Shown here piece after piece: positions 7,764 through 16,700 of a stretch of DNA of 47,214 nucleotides. The notes below the pieces were generated by a model. That model was not told the origin of the DNA and ran no database searches. It saw nothing but the letters and a program-made list of their open reading frames with translations. Both the position numbers and the translations under genes were made by a program. The stretch spans positions 1-47,214 of the forward strand of contig JAPWTX010000010.1 in assembly GCA_028275825.1 (NCBI GenBank), written 5' to 3'. Position 1 is the stretch's first letter; the number at the start of each line of letters is the position of its first letter. The DNA comes from Ignisphaera sp. GTDB taxonomy: Archaea; Thermoproteota; Thermoprotei_A; Sulfolobales; Ignisphaeraceae.

Positions 7764-9695
7764 TTAAATGTTGTAAGCGAGGGTGTAGGAGTCAAGTAAG
7801 CTGGGTATCAATATTTCTGAGTCTCCAATTCCTAGATACCTCTTTTTTCTTTCTATCTCATGAGATAGATTTGTTGTCGCGTTTTTCTCTCCATGTACAA
7901 GCACTATTTTTGATGGTTTTGGCTGAACGTGCTTAATGTAGTCCAGCAGTTGCGATTTATCTGAATGCCCTGAAAAGCCCTCTATCGAATAAACCTCCAT
8001 CTTTATCCTTATTATCTCTACCTTGCCTTTCTCATTGACAAAAGCTACTTCCCTAGCACCATCCCTTATCCTCCTACCCAAGGTTCCCTCGACCTGATAG
8101 TTTACGAATATCATTGAGTTATTCGGATTTGGCGCCATTAACTTAAAGTACTCCACAGCAGGCCCCCCTGTAAGCATTCCAGAAGTTGCAATTATTATTG
8201 CAGGCTCTGAACTCTCAACGATTTCTGTTCTAGGTTCTCTACCCTCCAGTCTAGTAAAGGTTTCAAAGTCAAAGGGATTTTCATTGTTTTTAAGTCTTTT
8301 CCCCAAATCCCTTGATAGCAGATCTGGATAGGAAGTGTGTATTGCCGTAACTTCATGTATCATACCCTCTATATAAACACTCATTTTTGGTATCCTATTC
8401 TGCCTCATCGCATCAGCCAATATCACCATAACCTCTTGCGCTCTTCCAACACTTAGCGTAGGTATGAGCACCTTTCCTCTTCTGTTGTAGGTATCGAGAA
8501 CTATTTTAAGTAACTGATTCTCTGCCTCTTCTCTCCTGGGCTGTTCTGTTGCTCCATATGTGCTCTCCATTATGAGTGTATCTACCCTCGGAAATTCATA
8601 GTCAGCTCTATCAAGAAGCCTTGTTTTTCCAAACTTCAAATCCCCTGTATACACAATATTGTGAAATCCGTTACCTATGTGCAGATGGGCAATTGCAGAG
8701 CCGAGTATGTGCCCTGCATTGTACAGTGTAAGCCTTATGTCAGGAGCTATATCTGTAACAACATTGTATTTCAGAGTTATTGTGTGTAAGAGCATTTTCT
8801 CAACATCAGCTAGAGTAAATGGTGATTCCCCACCTTCTCTTTCAGCAATCTCTAAGAAGTCTTTCAGCAGAAGTGTTGTGAGATCTCTGGTCGCCTCAGT
8901 CATATATACAGCTCCCTTGAAACCATACTTAAAGAGATATGGTACAAGACCTGCATGATCTAGATGAGCATGGGTCACAATAACAGCATCAATATCTTCA
9001 GGATCTATGCCAAGTAGGTCTACCCTTGGAAATGCATTTGGGGATAACCCTCTACCTGGATTAAGACCAAAATCTAGTAAGAGCTTTGTCTCAGCTGTCT
9101 CAACCAGTATGGCAGATCTTCCAACCTCCTGAGCAGCTCCAAGAAAGGTTACTCTAACAAAGTTATTCCCGTCTTTAGCTAAGAGCACATCTCTATGTAT
9201 AACCTCTCCAAGGCTCCTCAGAAACTTAAGCCTATAGTCACTATTTGCTAAATAGCCTCTGATGATCTCTTCAAATGTTTTTGACCTCATTGGCGGGGCT
9301 CTGATTACCCTAGGCCTCCAGCCTGTGTATACAAGAATTTGCTTGGCATTAGCCTCAACTATTTGCGGGTTCTTCGCCTTTATAACTACCTCTCCCAGCA
9401 CCCAATCAAATTCAACATTCTCTACGCCAGCCTCTGATGGTAGCAGGTTTTTGAGGTATTCTCTAACCTCTTTCTCAGGCTTTCTAATTGAGGGATCCGT
9501 CCGTATCACTATCCTCTTCTTTATCAACTTAGCTATCTGAGACGCTATATCTCCTTGCTCAAGCAGAAACTGGGGGCTCCTGATATAAACAGCTATTTCA
9601 GGGCCTTCAAACTCTAACCTAGTTAACTGTGCTGAAGGCGGCATCATTTTTATTATTACAGATCTTATGTAAGAGAGGTCTATGTTAAAACTCAT
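7764..9695 (-). CDS. KH-MBL-beta-CASP ribonuclease aCPSF1 / FttA
   Basis: This is an archaeal homologue of the CPSF73 endonuclease, a general transcription termination factor that cuts nascent RNA at U-rich terminators. The 643-aa protein has two N-terminal KH-type segments (about 1-150), then a metallo-beta-lactamase core with THAHLDHAG near residues 240-249, GHILGSA and TGDLKFG. A beta-CASP domain follows (ESTYG, SVGRAQE, ATSGML, GFSGHSD, LVHGEK). All metal ligands look intact. The start ATG overlaps the psmB stop as ATGA (9692-9695), so translation is coupled to the proteasome beta gene. Confidence 0.93.
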   Translation of the reverse strand: MSFNIDLSYIRSVIIKMMPPSAQLTRLEFEGPEIAVYIRSPQFLLEQGDIASQIAKLIKKRIVIRTDPSIRKPEKEVREYLKNLLPSEAGVENVEFDWVLGEVVIKAKNPQIVEANAKQILVYTGWRPRVIRAPPMRSKTFEEIIRGYLANSDYRLKFLRSLGEVIHRDVLLAKDGNNFVRVTFLGAAQEVGRSAILVETAETKLLLDFGLNPGRGLSPNAFPRVDLLGIDPEDIDAVIVTHAHLDHAGLVPYLFKYGFKGAVYMTEATRDLTTLLLKDFLEIAEREGGESPFTLADVEKMLLHTITLKYNVVTDIAPDIRLTLYNAGHILGSAIAHLHIGNGFHNIVYTGDLKFGKTRLLDRADYEFPRVDTLIMESTYGATEQPRREEAENQLLKIVLDTYNRRGKVLIPTLSVGRAQEVMVILADAMRQNRIPKMSVYIEGMIHEVTAIHTSYPDLLSRDLGKRLKNNENPFDFETFTRLEGREPRTEIVESSEPAIIIATSGMLTGGPAVEYFKLMAPNPNNSMIFVNYQVEGTLGRRIRDGAREVAFVNEKGKVEIIRIKMEVYSIEGFSGHSDKSQLLDYIKHVQPKPSKIVLVHGEKNATTNLSHEIERKKRYLGIGDSEILIPSLLDSYTLAYNI

Positions 9696-10384
9696 GAGAG
9701 TGTCCTGCCAAGAAGTTTTTTGATTTCCTCTACTGTAAATGTGTACTCCCGGTAAAAGTCCTTCTCTATGACCACAGCGTCAACCCCTATACCCCCAGTA
9801 AAAACATCTCTGGCAATAGCTGATGTGATTGCCTTGACAGCTAGCTTTACAGATTCTTCAACGCCTAGATCAGGTCTGTACTCAGCCTCTACAATTCCTA
9901 TTGCTGTAGGTGATCCTGAGCCTGTTGCAGCAATGTTTTCTTCTGTCACATCTCCGTAAGGTTCTATGGCAAATACCTTTGGCCCCTCATAGTAATCATA
10001 TCCCCCTAGAATCAGCTGGACAATGAATGGAAAATACTTGTATTCATTCAGGACGAGACCTAGGAGAGATGCCATACCCCTCAGAGGCATAGGTCTGCCA
10101 TTGAGTATCTGGTAGTAGCGAGCCTCAGCCCTTATGTAATCAGCAAGGGTTTGAGCATCTGCTACAAGCCCTGCAATTGTCATACCAGCTCTTTCATCAA
10201 TTCTCACAATTTTTCTAACATTTTTGTGCGCTACATAGATGCCTGCCGTAGCCTTTTTATCTGAGGCTAGTACAACATGACTTCTGAAAGCTATACCCAC
10301 TGTAGTGGTGCCTCTATACACATTCTCTAGCATTTCCCTCAAATTTCTTGAGTAGGGTTTTGCCTCAAATTCTAGATACTCCAT
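9692..10384 (-). CDS. psmB: Proteasome beta subunit
   Basis: This is the catalytic subunit of the 20S proteasome. After a propeptide of about 25 residues ending RG, the mature protein would begin TTTVGIAF with the N-terminal threonine nucleophile. Asp-Lys of ASDKKATAG supplies the active-site lysine, and ATGSGSPTA and FTGGIGVDAVVI are typical. The ATG at 10384 is preferred to the TTG at 10417, which gives an 11-residue extension (MLYLLKPRATT) and would crowd the divergent promoter. A near-palindromic AGCTTAATAAGCT around 10441-10453 could serve as TATA box both ways. It is followed by aCPSF1 with a 4-bp overlap. psmA lies far away at 45846. Confidence 0.94.
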   Translation of the reverse strand: MEYLEFEAKPYSRNLREMLENVYRGTTTVGIAFRSHVVLASDKKATAGIYVAHKNVRKIVRIDERAGMTIAGLVADAQTLADYIRAEARYYQILNGRPMPLRGMASLLGLVLNEYKYFPFIVQLILGGYDYYEGPKVFAIEPYGDVTEENIAATGSGSPTAIGIVEAEYRPDLGVEESVKLAVKAITSAIARDVFTGGIGVDAVVIEKDFYREYTFTVEEIKKLLGRTLS

Positions 10385-10485
10385 GGTTGTAGCCCGTGGC
10401 TTTAGAAGGTAAAGCAACTCACTAAAAACTTGTTTTGAAAAGCTTAATAAGCTTGAATGCTTGCAAAAATGGAGAGGTGCAATGC

Positions 10486-11547
10486 TTGTTCTACCCCCAT
10501 GAAATAACGCTGCCGAAAAAAGTTGTTGTTGGCTTGAATGTGCTGGAGAATGTGGGGGAGTATATAAAGGCTATTGATATAGGCATAGGTAAAGCGATTA
10601 TAGTGTCTGGCTCAAGCAATACGCGAGTATATGCTAAGCTAGTTTCTGACCATCTTCAGCATAGTCATACAGAGACGTGGGTTTTGTCTGCAAATTTTTC
10701 AACAATGAATGAAGTGGAGAAGGTTGTTAATGTTGCTAGAGAGGTTAATGCAGATGTAGTTATAGGTGTTGGGGGTGGGAAAGCTATAGATGTGGCTAAG
10801 TACTCATCCTACGTGCTTTCCAAACCCTTTGTCAGTATACCTACGTCTCCATCTCACGACGGAATTGCATCGCCCTTTGCCTCTATAAAAGATGTAGGTA
10901 GGGCAACATCTGTAAAGGCATCTACACCAGTGCTTGTGATAGCCGATGTAGCTGTAATGGTTAAAGCACCGAGAAGAAATATTGCATCTGGTTGTGGAGA
11001 TCTGCTGGGCAAATTCTCAGCTGTCTTAGATTGGAGGCTAGCACACAAGCTTAGAGGTGAGTATTATGGGGACTATGCAGCTTCACTCGCGCTCTTATCA
11101 GCGCAGCACATAGTTAAGTTCAGCTCCATGTTCAAGGCGAGACAGGTTCCTGTAGAGGCTGTTAGAATCTTAGTGGAAGCTTTAATAAGTAGCGGTATTG
11201 CTATGGCTATAGCAGGCTCCACGCGACCTGCTAGCGGCTCTGAGCATCTAATAGCACATGCAATAGATTTAGTGGCAAGCTATCCAGCTCTCCACGGGGA
11301 GGAGGTTGGGATAGGTACCATAATAGCGCTATATCTTCATGGAAGAAACTGGCGCAAGATAAGGAATATACTCAGTGAGGTAGGGGCTCCAACAAGAATA
11401 AGCCAGATTAATGTCTCTAAAGAGCAAATGATAAAAGCCCTCACAATAGCACATAGTATAAGGCCAGAGAGGTATACAATACTAGGCGAGAAAGGATTTA
11501 GCGAAGAAGCAGCAGAAAGAGTAATAGAGATACTAGAACTCATTTAA
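10486..11547 (+). CDS. egsA: sn-glycerol-1-phosphate dehydrogenase
   Basis: The enzyme reduces dihydroxyacetone phosphate to sn-glycerol-1-phosphate, the backbone of archaeal lipids. Visible features are GVGGGKAIDVAKYSS (nucleotide binding, about residues 93-107), PTSPSHDGIASPFAS and the zinc ligands: Asp in GCGDLLGK, His in SEHLIAHA and His in LHGEEVGIGT. The frame is open from a TTG at 10435. The TTG at 10486 is chosen because GGAGAGGTG lies just upstream and family members begin shortly before HEITLPKKVVVG, giving 353 aa. It is divergent from psmB. Confidence 0.92.
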   Translation: MFYPHEITLPKKVVVGLNVLENVGEYIKAIDIGIGKAIIVSGSSNTRVYAKLVSDHLQHSHTETWVLSANFSTMNEVEKVVNVAREVNADVVIGVGGGKAIDVAKYSSYVLSKPFVSIPTSPSHDGIASPFASIKDVGRATSVKASTPVLVIADVAVMVKAPRRNIASGCGDLLGKFSAVLDWRLAHKLRGEYYGDYAASLALLSAQHIVKFSSMFKARQVPVEAVRILVEALISSGIAMAIAGSTRPASGSEHLIAHAIDLVASYPALHGEEVGIGTIIALYLHGRNWRKIRNILSEVGAPTRISQINVSKEQMIKALTIAHSIRPERYTILGEKGFSEEAAERVIEILELI

Positions 11548-11625
11548 GCTACCGTTTACTCAAGAACAATTATATAGAATGTTTCAAGACATTTTAAGAC
11601 TACCCTCAAGTTTCTTACAGCCTTT

Positions 11626-11664
11626 CGCAGCTGTTTCCAGTTTCATAAAGGTTTATAAGGTTTG
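11626..11664 (+). repeat. 39-bp promoter-like repeat, copy 2
   Basis: It matches 72-110 with three mismatches and contains GGTTTATAAGG (TATA). A GC-rich structured block follows directly. The conserved part here extends to GACATTGTT (to 11672), whose inverted copy is at 347-360. Confidence 0.7.
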
Positions 11665-11960
11665 ACATTGTTAGGCATCTTGATGAGGTTCCCTGTGAGG
11701 GGTGAAGAGCCTGCAAGGGCTCTCCCCAAGGGCAGCAGCCCAAGATGTGGGGTCCCTGGGGTGGCCCTGAACGCCCCCAAGGCATATGCAGGCCCAAGGG
11801 GCGGTGCAGGGGAATAGAGATGAGGCAATGACCATAAAGCAATATGAATCTGTATAAGAGCTGAACCCCTCCCCCAAGTCACAGCAGCTCATCACTAGCT
11901 GCCTAGAGGCTCAAAGCCCCATGGCTCTCCAAAAACTAGGACAATCATGTACATGAGCTT
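11665..11960 (+). ncRNA. Candidate structured RNA B
   Basis: This GC-rich block behind the TATA box at 11652-11660 has no credible protein frame. CATCTTG (about 11676-11682) can pair with CAAGATG (about 11741-11747). Between them lies GGGG-TGA-AGAGCC-TGCAAG-GGCTCT-CCCC (11699-11727), a stem with a 3-nt UGA bulge as in a kink-turn, followed by the small hairpin GGGC-AGCA-GCCC. TGCAGGGG (11805-11812) and GCAATGACC (11825-11833) also occur in that order in candidate RNA A. CAATATGAA...CTGA at 11840-11864 may be a degenerate version of its core. Ends and function are unknown. Confidence 0.4.
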
Positions 11961-12097
11961 CGAAAAGCTCAAAACATCCTCACAACACTAAAAGAACTCA
12001 AAAACCTAAACAACTTCATTAACAGAAACATCATTTCCCCGTTCACATTATTTGCGAATAGCTGTAATCAGTTTTAAACATGTTTACAGGGGTTGCA
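11961..12097. other. Gene-free AT-rich stretch
   Basis: No gene or strong structure is seen between candidate RNA B and repeat E copy 2. Confidence 0.45.
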
Positions 12098-12200
12098 CCT
12101 CTATGTGGATCTACTTCACCCATACATCATGGGCACCCCTCGAGCCCAATGCCATGAAACCCCCTATCCAAGTTCCTATACCACTGCAGATAATCCAAAG
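12098..12200. repeat. Dispersed intergenic repeat E, copy 2
   Basis: It shares GGGG-CTG/TTG-CCTC-ATGTGG, CTTCACCC, CATGGGC, CGAGCCCAA-GCCA and CCATC-type blocks with 21941-22075, and part of them with 1444-1541. It has no coding capacity. The remaining 12201-12366 is AT-rich without a visible gene. Confidence 0.55.
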
Positions 12201-12366
12201 ATGTTTAGCATAGCAAACATCCAATCTTTATGAAGACAAGAAGATATACATTTATGGTATTTACGTATATACAGATCACTTCAAACTTGTAATAGCTTAT
12301 AAAAATTTGGTCATCAGTTCAGGCCGAGCAACATCATTTTATGGTCAGTACGGAGAGAATTCATCA

Positions 12367-13068
12367 CTACTTTAATGCTTTCTCAAACTTCTCTATGTAT
12401 ATGACAGTATTGTATTTTCCAATATATTTGTATACCTCTTCAGCTACAATAGCTTTAACAAGTTGCAGATCTCTGTCGAGTAGCAGTTCCTTTGGTATTT
12501 CTATTGAAACGCTGTTGCTGTTCTGATCTATGGTTATATTGAATCTCTCTAGTGGTATCCTCTTGTATCTTCGGTGAAGTAGGTGCCTTACTTTCTCTGC
12601 ATCATCCTCCAGGATCTTAACTACTCTATATCTACACGTAATGGTTTTTCCAGCGAGTGGATGGTTGAAGTCTATTAGCACCCTACCTCCGGTAATAGCC
12701 TTTACAACGCCTACTTGTCCGCCTAACTCAACAGTTTTGCCAACTTCAGGCACAACATTGTTTTTAAGAAGCTCCCTAACATTAACTATCTTCACTTTAG
12801 AAGAATCCCTCATACCATAAGCTTTTTCTGGGGGTATTTCAATCTCAAACTCTTTTCCAACCTCAGCAGAGGTCTCAATATGTTCTTCAAGACCTTGTAT
12901 AACTCTGTTTTCGCCGACAATGACTAACAGAGGCTCATATATCTTATCAGCCCCCCACTTATTTTCTTTCTTAGCCGCATCCTCTAGTGTTGTATCTATC
13001 AGCTCTCCTGTATCCTTAGCTCTTATAATGTAATCTATTAACACAAAGCTGTTTTTCGGTATGGCCAT
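12367..13068 (-). CDS. FKBP-type peptidyl-prolyl isomerase, long archaeal form
   Basis: The enzyme catalyses proline cis-trans isomerisation and acts as a folding helper. The start SFVLIDYIIRAKDTGELIDTT is typical of SlyD-like archaeal FKBPs, followed by VIGENRVIQGLEEHI (here VGENRVIQGLEEHI), the FEIEIPPEKAYG segment and an insert-in-flap domain. INVNHPLAG appears as FNHPLAGKTI. A C-terminal extension from about residue 155 makes it the longer, roughly 230-aa class. It is encoded alone, divergent from the CYTH gene 138 bp away. Confidence 0.88.
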   Translation of the reverse strand: MAIPKNSFVLIDYIIRAKDTGELIDTTLEDAAKKENKWGADKIYEPLLVIVGENRVIQGLEEHIETSAEVGKEFEIEIPPEKAYGMRDSSKVKIVNVRELLKNNVVPEVGKTVELGGQVGVVKAITGGRVLIDFNHPLAGKTITCRYRVVKILEDDAEKVRHLLHRRYKRIPLERFNITIDQNSNSVSIEIPKELLLDRDLQLVKAIVAEEVYKYIGKYNTVIYIEKFEKALK

Positions 13069-13206
13069 TTCTTATCCGCCTTAACACTATACAGATTTTT
13101 ATGAGAAAGGTAAAAAAGCTAACATAAACAACCAATCATGGCGCTCCAATAGCATACACAAAAGTTATTTTATTTTAGAAGCTCACTACTATTCTCGTGA
13201 CTTGAT

Positions 13207-13767
13207 ATGAGTCAAGAGGTTGAGGTTAAGCTCAGGATTAGCGATGTTAAACAGGTTGAGGAGAAGCTAAGAGGGCTTGGAGCCAAACTTGTCGATGTTA
13301 TTGAGGAGGAGGATCATTACATAGATTTAGCACCTTGCATAAACATGAGAGATCTTGACATAGCTTTAAGGGTTAGGAGGTCGAGGAGCCTTGTTAAGGA
13401 TGCCATGGTGGAAGAGATGACGTTTAAGGGTAGGAGAGTCTCTGAATTTCCTAAGATTAGGAAAGAGATTACAGTTAACATAAGCAATGTTGAGAGCGTG
13501 TTAGAGATCTTTCGCGAACTTGGCTTTAGAAACATATATGTAGTCTCAAAAACTAGGAAAGTGTATGTATTGAATAAAATGAAGATATTTCTAGATAGTG
13601 TAAAGGGCTTGGGGCACTTCATGGAGGTAGAGCTATTGGAGCCCACTGATTTGAATATCTTTAGAGATGAGCTTGCAAAGCTCTTCACAGCTATTGGCGT
13701 TGATGAGAGCTGTATTGAGAGAAAGACTTATCTGGAGCTTGTGTTAGAGAAAAAAGGTTTTGTTTAA
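13207..13767 (+). CDS. CYTH domain protein (class IV adenylyl cyclase / triphosphatase family)
   Basis: The 186-aa product opens with EVEVKLRI (residues 4-11), the signature ExExK of the CYTH triphosphate tunnel fold. Conserved ALRVRRS, TFKGRR, RKEI and late EVELLEP follow, supplying the basic and acidic residues that hold the triphosphate and metal. Members hydrolyse inorganic or organic triphosphates or make cAMP; in archaea the substrate is usually unknown, and triphosphatase is more likely than cyclase. It stands alone, converging on the S-layer gene 26 bp downstream. Confidence 0.82.
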   Translation: MSQEVEVKLRISDVKQVEEKLRGLGAKLVDVIEEEDHYIDLAPCINMRDLDIALRVRRSRSLVKDAMVEEMTFKGRRVSEFPKIRKEITVNISNVESVLEIFRELGFRNIYVVSKTRKVYVLNKMKIFLDSVKGLGHFMEVELLEPTDLNIFRDELAKLFTAIGVDESCIERKTYLELVLEKKGFV

Positions 13768-13793
13768 AAATGATTTTTAGTGATTTTCCTGCT

Positions 13794-16700
13794 TTAAGAC
13801 GCTAGTTTTCTGCCCAGCTGTATTGCAGCGTATATTGAGGCTGCTGCAGCTATTAGTGCAAGTATTAAGGCTATTATCACATATGTTTGTAGTGTTGATG
13901 TTGCGCTATCCACCTTACTAGCCACGCTATCTACTTTGCCAGATAGTGTGTTAACAGCGCTATCTATTTTGCCAGATAGTGTACTTGCAGCTGAATCAAC
14001 TTTGCTACTTACAGCATCAACCTTGGAAGCCACGTCACTAACTTTGCTAGCAACAGCACTCACATCATCTTTTGACGCAACCTTTCCAGATAAGTCGCTT
14101 ACAGCACTACTCACAGCACTAACCTTTCCAGAGAGATCTGATACTGCTGCAGATATGCTGTCAAGCTTTGTCGATAGCGCACCAACATTCTTGTTAAGGG
14201 TATCTGCAGCATCCTTAATTGTGCTAACAGCTCCCTGCAGACCAGATAGCGAGGTGCTAATACTACTTACACTACTCTTCAAATCACTAACATCACTAGC
14301 TATCTTGTCCAGCTTGCTATTCGCGGAATCAACCTTGCCAGAAACAGTTGTTACAGCAGAGTACACATCGCTAATCTTGCTCAGCGCAGCCTTCACATCA
14401 CTAGCCATGGCTGAGACAGTGTCACTCACCTTCTTTAAGCTATCGCTTAGAGTGCTGAGTTGCCCTGCTAGAGCAGCTTGTGCAGCACTTATAGAGTTCT
14501 TAATATCTTTAGATGCATTGCTAATCGTATTGCTCAGTGTGTTAACAGCTTTAGCGAGGTCATCTTTTGTGGTAGCAATGCTTACGTTATTGACTACAAA
14601 TACGTATCCTGGTAGTGTTATGCCAGTTGTTGTGCTTCCATTAGGCAAGGGCTTTACATAGGCTAAGCTGATTGTATATGCTCCAGGCTCTAAAGCAGGC
14701 ATGTAGATGCCTAGCACACTTGTAAACGGGCTTGTTAAAACACCACTCGGATTAGCAGTCCATCTCTGCACCTGCTGGTTCAGTGAGTAAGCAGCATCAG
14801 TGCCATTTATCAGCATTGCCAGCATTGATGTACCTGGCGTGAAGCCTGTTCCAATAACCCTTACAAAGCCTGGTCCAACAAGTATTGGTACTATATCCTT
14901 GTTTAGATCTAGCAAGAGGAGCTTTGGCTTTACCTGTGGCACAACCCCTGTTATCATGGCTGTGTAGTTGTAGAATGTGTTAACAGTTATTGTACCGCTC
15001 ACACTACCTACAACAGTTATTGTATAGTTCCCTTCAGGTAGTGTTGGAACAACGAAGTCAACTGCTACCATGGACGTATTGGCTATCACAGTCTTCATTG
15101 TTTGCCCTCCGAAGTAAACCGTTATTGTCTCTCCTGGTGAGACACCTGTTAGCACAACTCTCACAATGTCGCCTAGATAGTCACACATACCGCCATAGGT
15201 AACACATTTAGCGCAGTAGCTCACTCCTTTTACACCAGCGCTCTCTGGGCATGGACACACAACAATTCTCTGGTTGTTGTAGCCAGCGCTCACGAAGGGC
15301 TGTACCTTAGCAGGTGGTGTGAATGGCGGTGGATACACAATCATCCAATACGCCTTAGCACCTATGACTATGGCTAGCGAGTATTCATAACCCCATTTAT
15401 CAACACCCCATATGTAGTGCACTCCAAATGTTGCATCACTCGGTATTGTAACAGTGAATGTGGCGTTACCGTCTTTGCCAAGAGGACTTATGGTTGTCAG
15501 CAATCTAATCTTCTCCCAATACACATCTAGAGTGTTGTACCCTACATAGCCATATGCAGCTCCAGGACCATAGCCGTACGCAGCTATTGTCACATTGTCC
15601 CCAGGCTTTATAATACCAGGGGTTAATAGCACAAGCAGTGGTCTTACGATGTAGTATACATTTCTAAATGAGAATGAAGGGCCTGCTATGGGCGTGCCTG
15701 TAACAGTTAATGTGGCTATCTTTGTTGATGCATCGTAGCTCCATGTAATGTTCCAGCTGAGCCCAGCATCTTGGAAAGTCGTTGTTGGTACTGATACCAC
15801 AGTGCCAGAGACGCTCATACTTGTCGGATATGTAAAGGTCCAGGTCTTTGTAACACCTGTATCAACATTGCTATAGGTTATTGTTAGGTTTGCCGCAGTT
15901 ATGCTGAGGCTCAGTTGCTTAAGTTGTAGGTATATGTAATTGCTGTAGTTATAGAATGTCGCCCAATACTTGTATGTAAAGTTCCGTGGTGTAGTGGTAA
16001 CGTATTTTGGTGGTTTTTGGATTGTGAATGATAAGTTTGCTATGTATGCTCCTACTGTGGCATTATAGGATGGTGTGGCTGTGGTTGTGAGTAGTTGCGT
16101 AGGTGGGCTGGTTGTCATGTTATATAGCGAAAATCTTATTGCAGTACCTTCGATGTTTGCTGCCAGCATGTATTTCATTCCATTCTCAGTGATGTTTATC
16201 CTTAAAACCTCTGTCTTTGTGAATGACATTGCTGCAGTAGCTACAGCATATCCTAGGGTTCCATTGACAAAGGATGTTGCAGTAACAGAGGCCCTCGTCT
16301 TGAATGTGCTAGTCATATCACTTTGGGTTATGTTGACAGTTCCCTTCACGCCTAACCCAATAGTTGATGTGTTTGAAAGTGTTGAAGGTGGTGCTATACC
16401 TTCGTAGACTATGGGTATGTATAGACCTGCTGTCATATTTGTGCGTAGGTATTGTGCTAGGTTCGATACACTGAAGTAGCCATAGGAATCAGTAGGCATA
16501 TTGATACCGCTAAATGTGTAGTTAACCTTTGTAAAGTTAATGTTCCATAGAGCTATCTTGGTTATTGGAACGTTTGGATCAAATCCATAACCAGTTATGT
16601 TAACTTTTGTTAATTCGCAGAAGCTGTTATCACACCTACCATTGCCTTCGGTAGGCTTTATGATTACCTGAGGCACTATTGTCAACGTCCCATTCTTTGC

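Noticed and set aside
11615-11895. Three minus-strand frames of 74-79 codons
   Set aside because: They are Pro/Gly/Leu-rich products of a GC-rich structured block that reads as RNA, with mutually overlapping frames and no start signals.
13936-14661. 241-codon plus-strand frame
   Set aside because: It is antisense to the repetitive coiled coil of the S-layer gene; its Leu/Thr/Ser repeats mirror the heptads.
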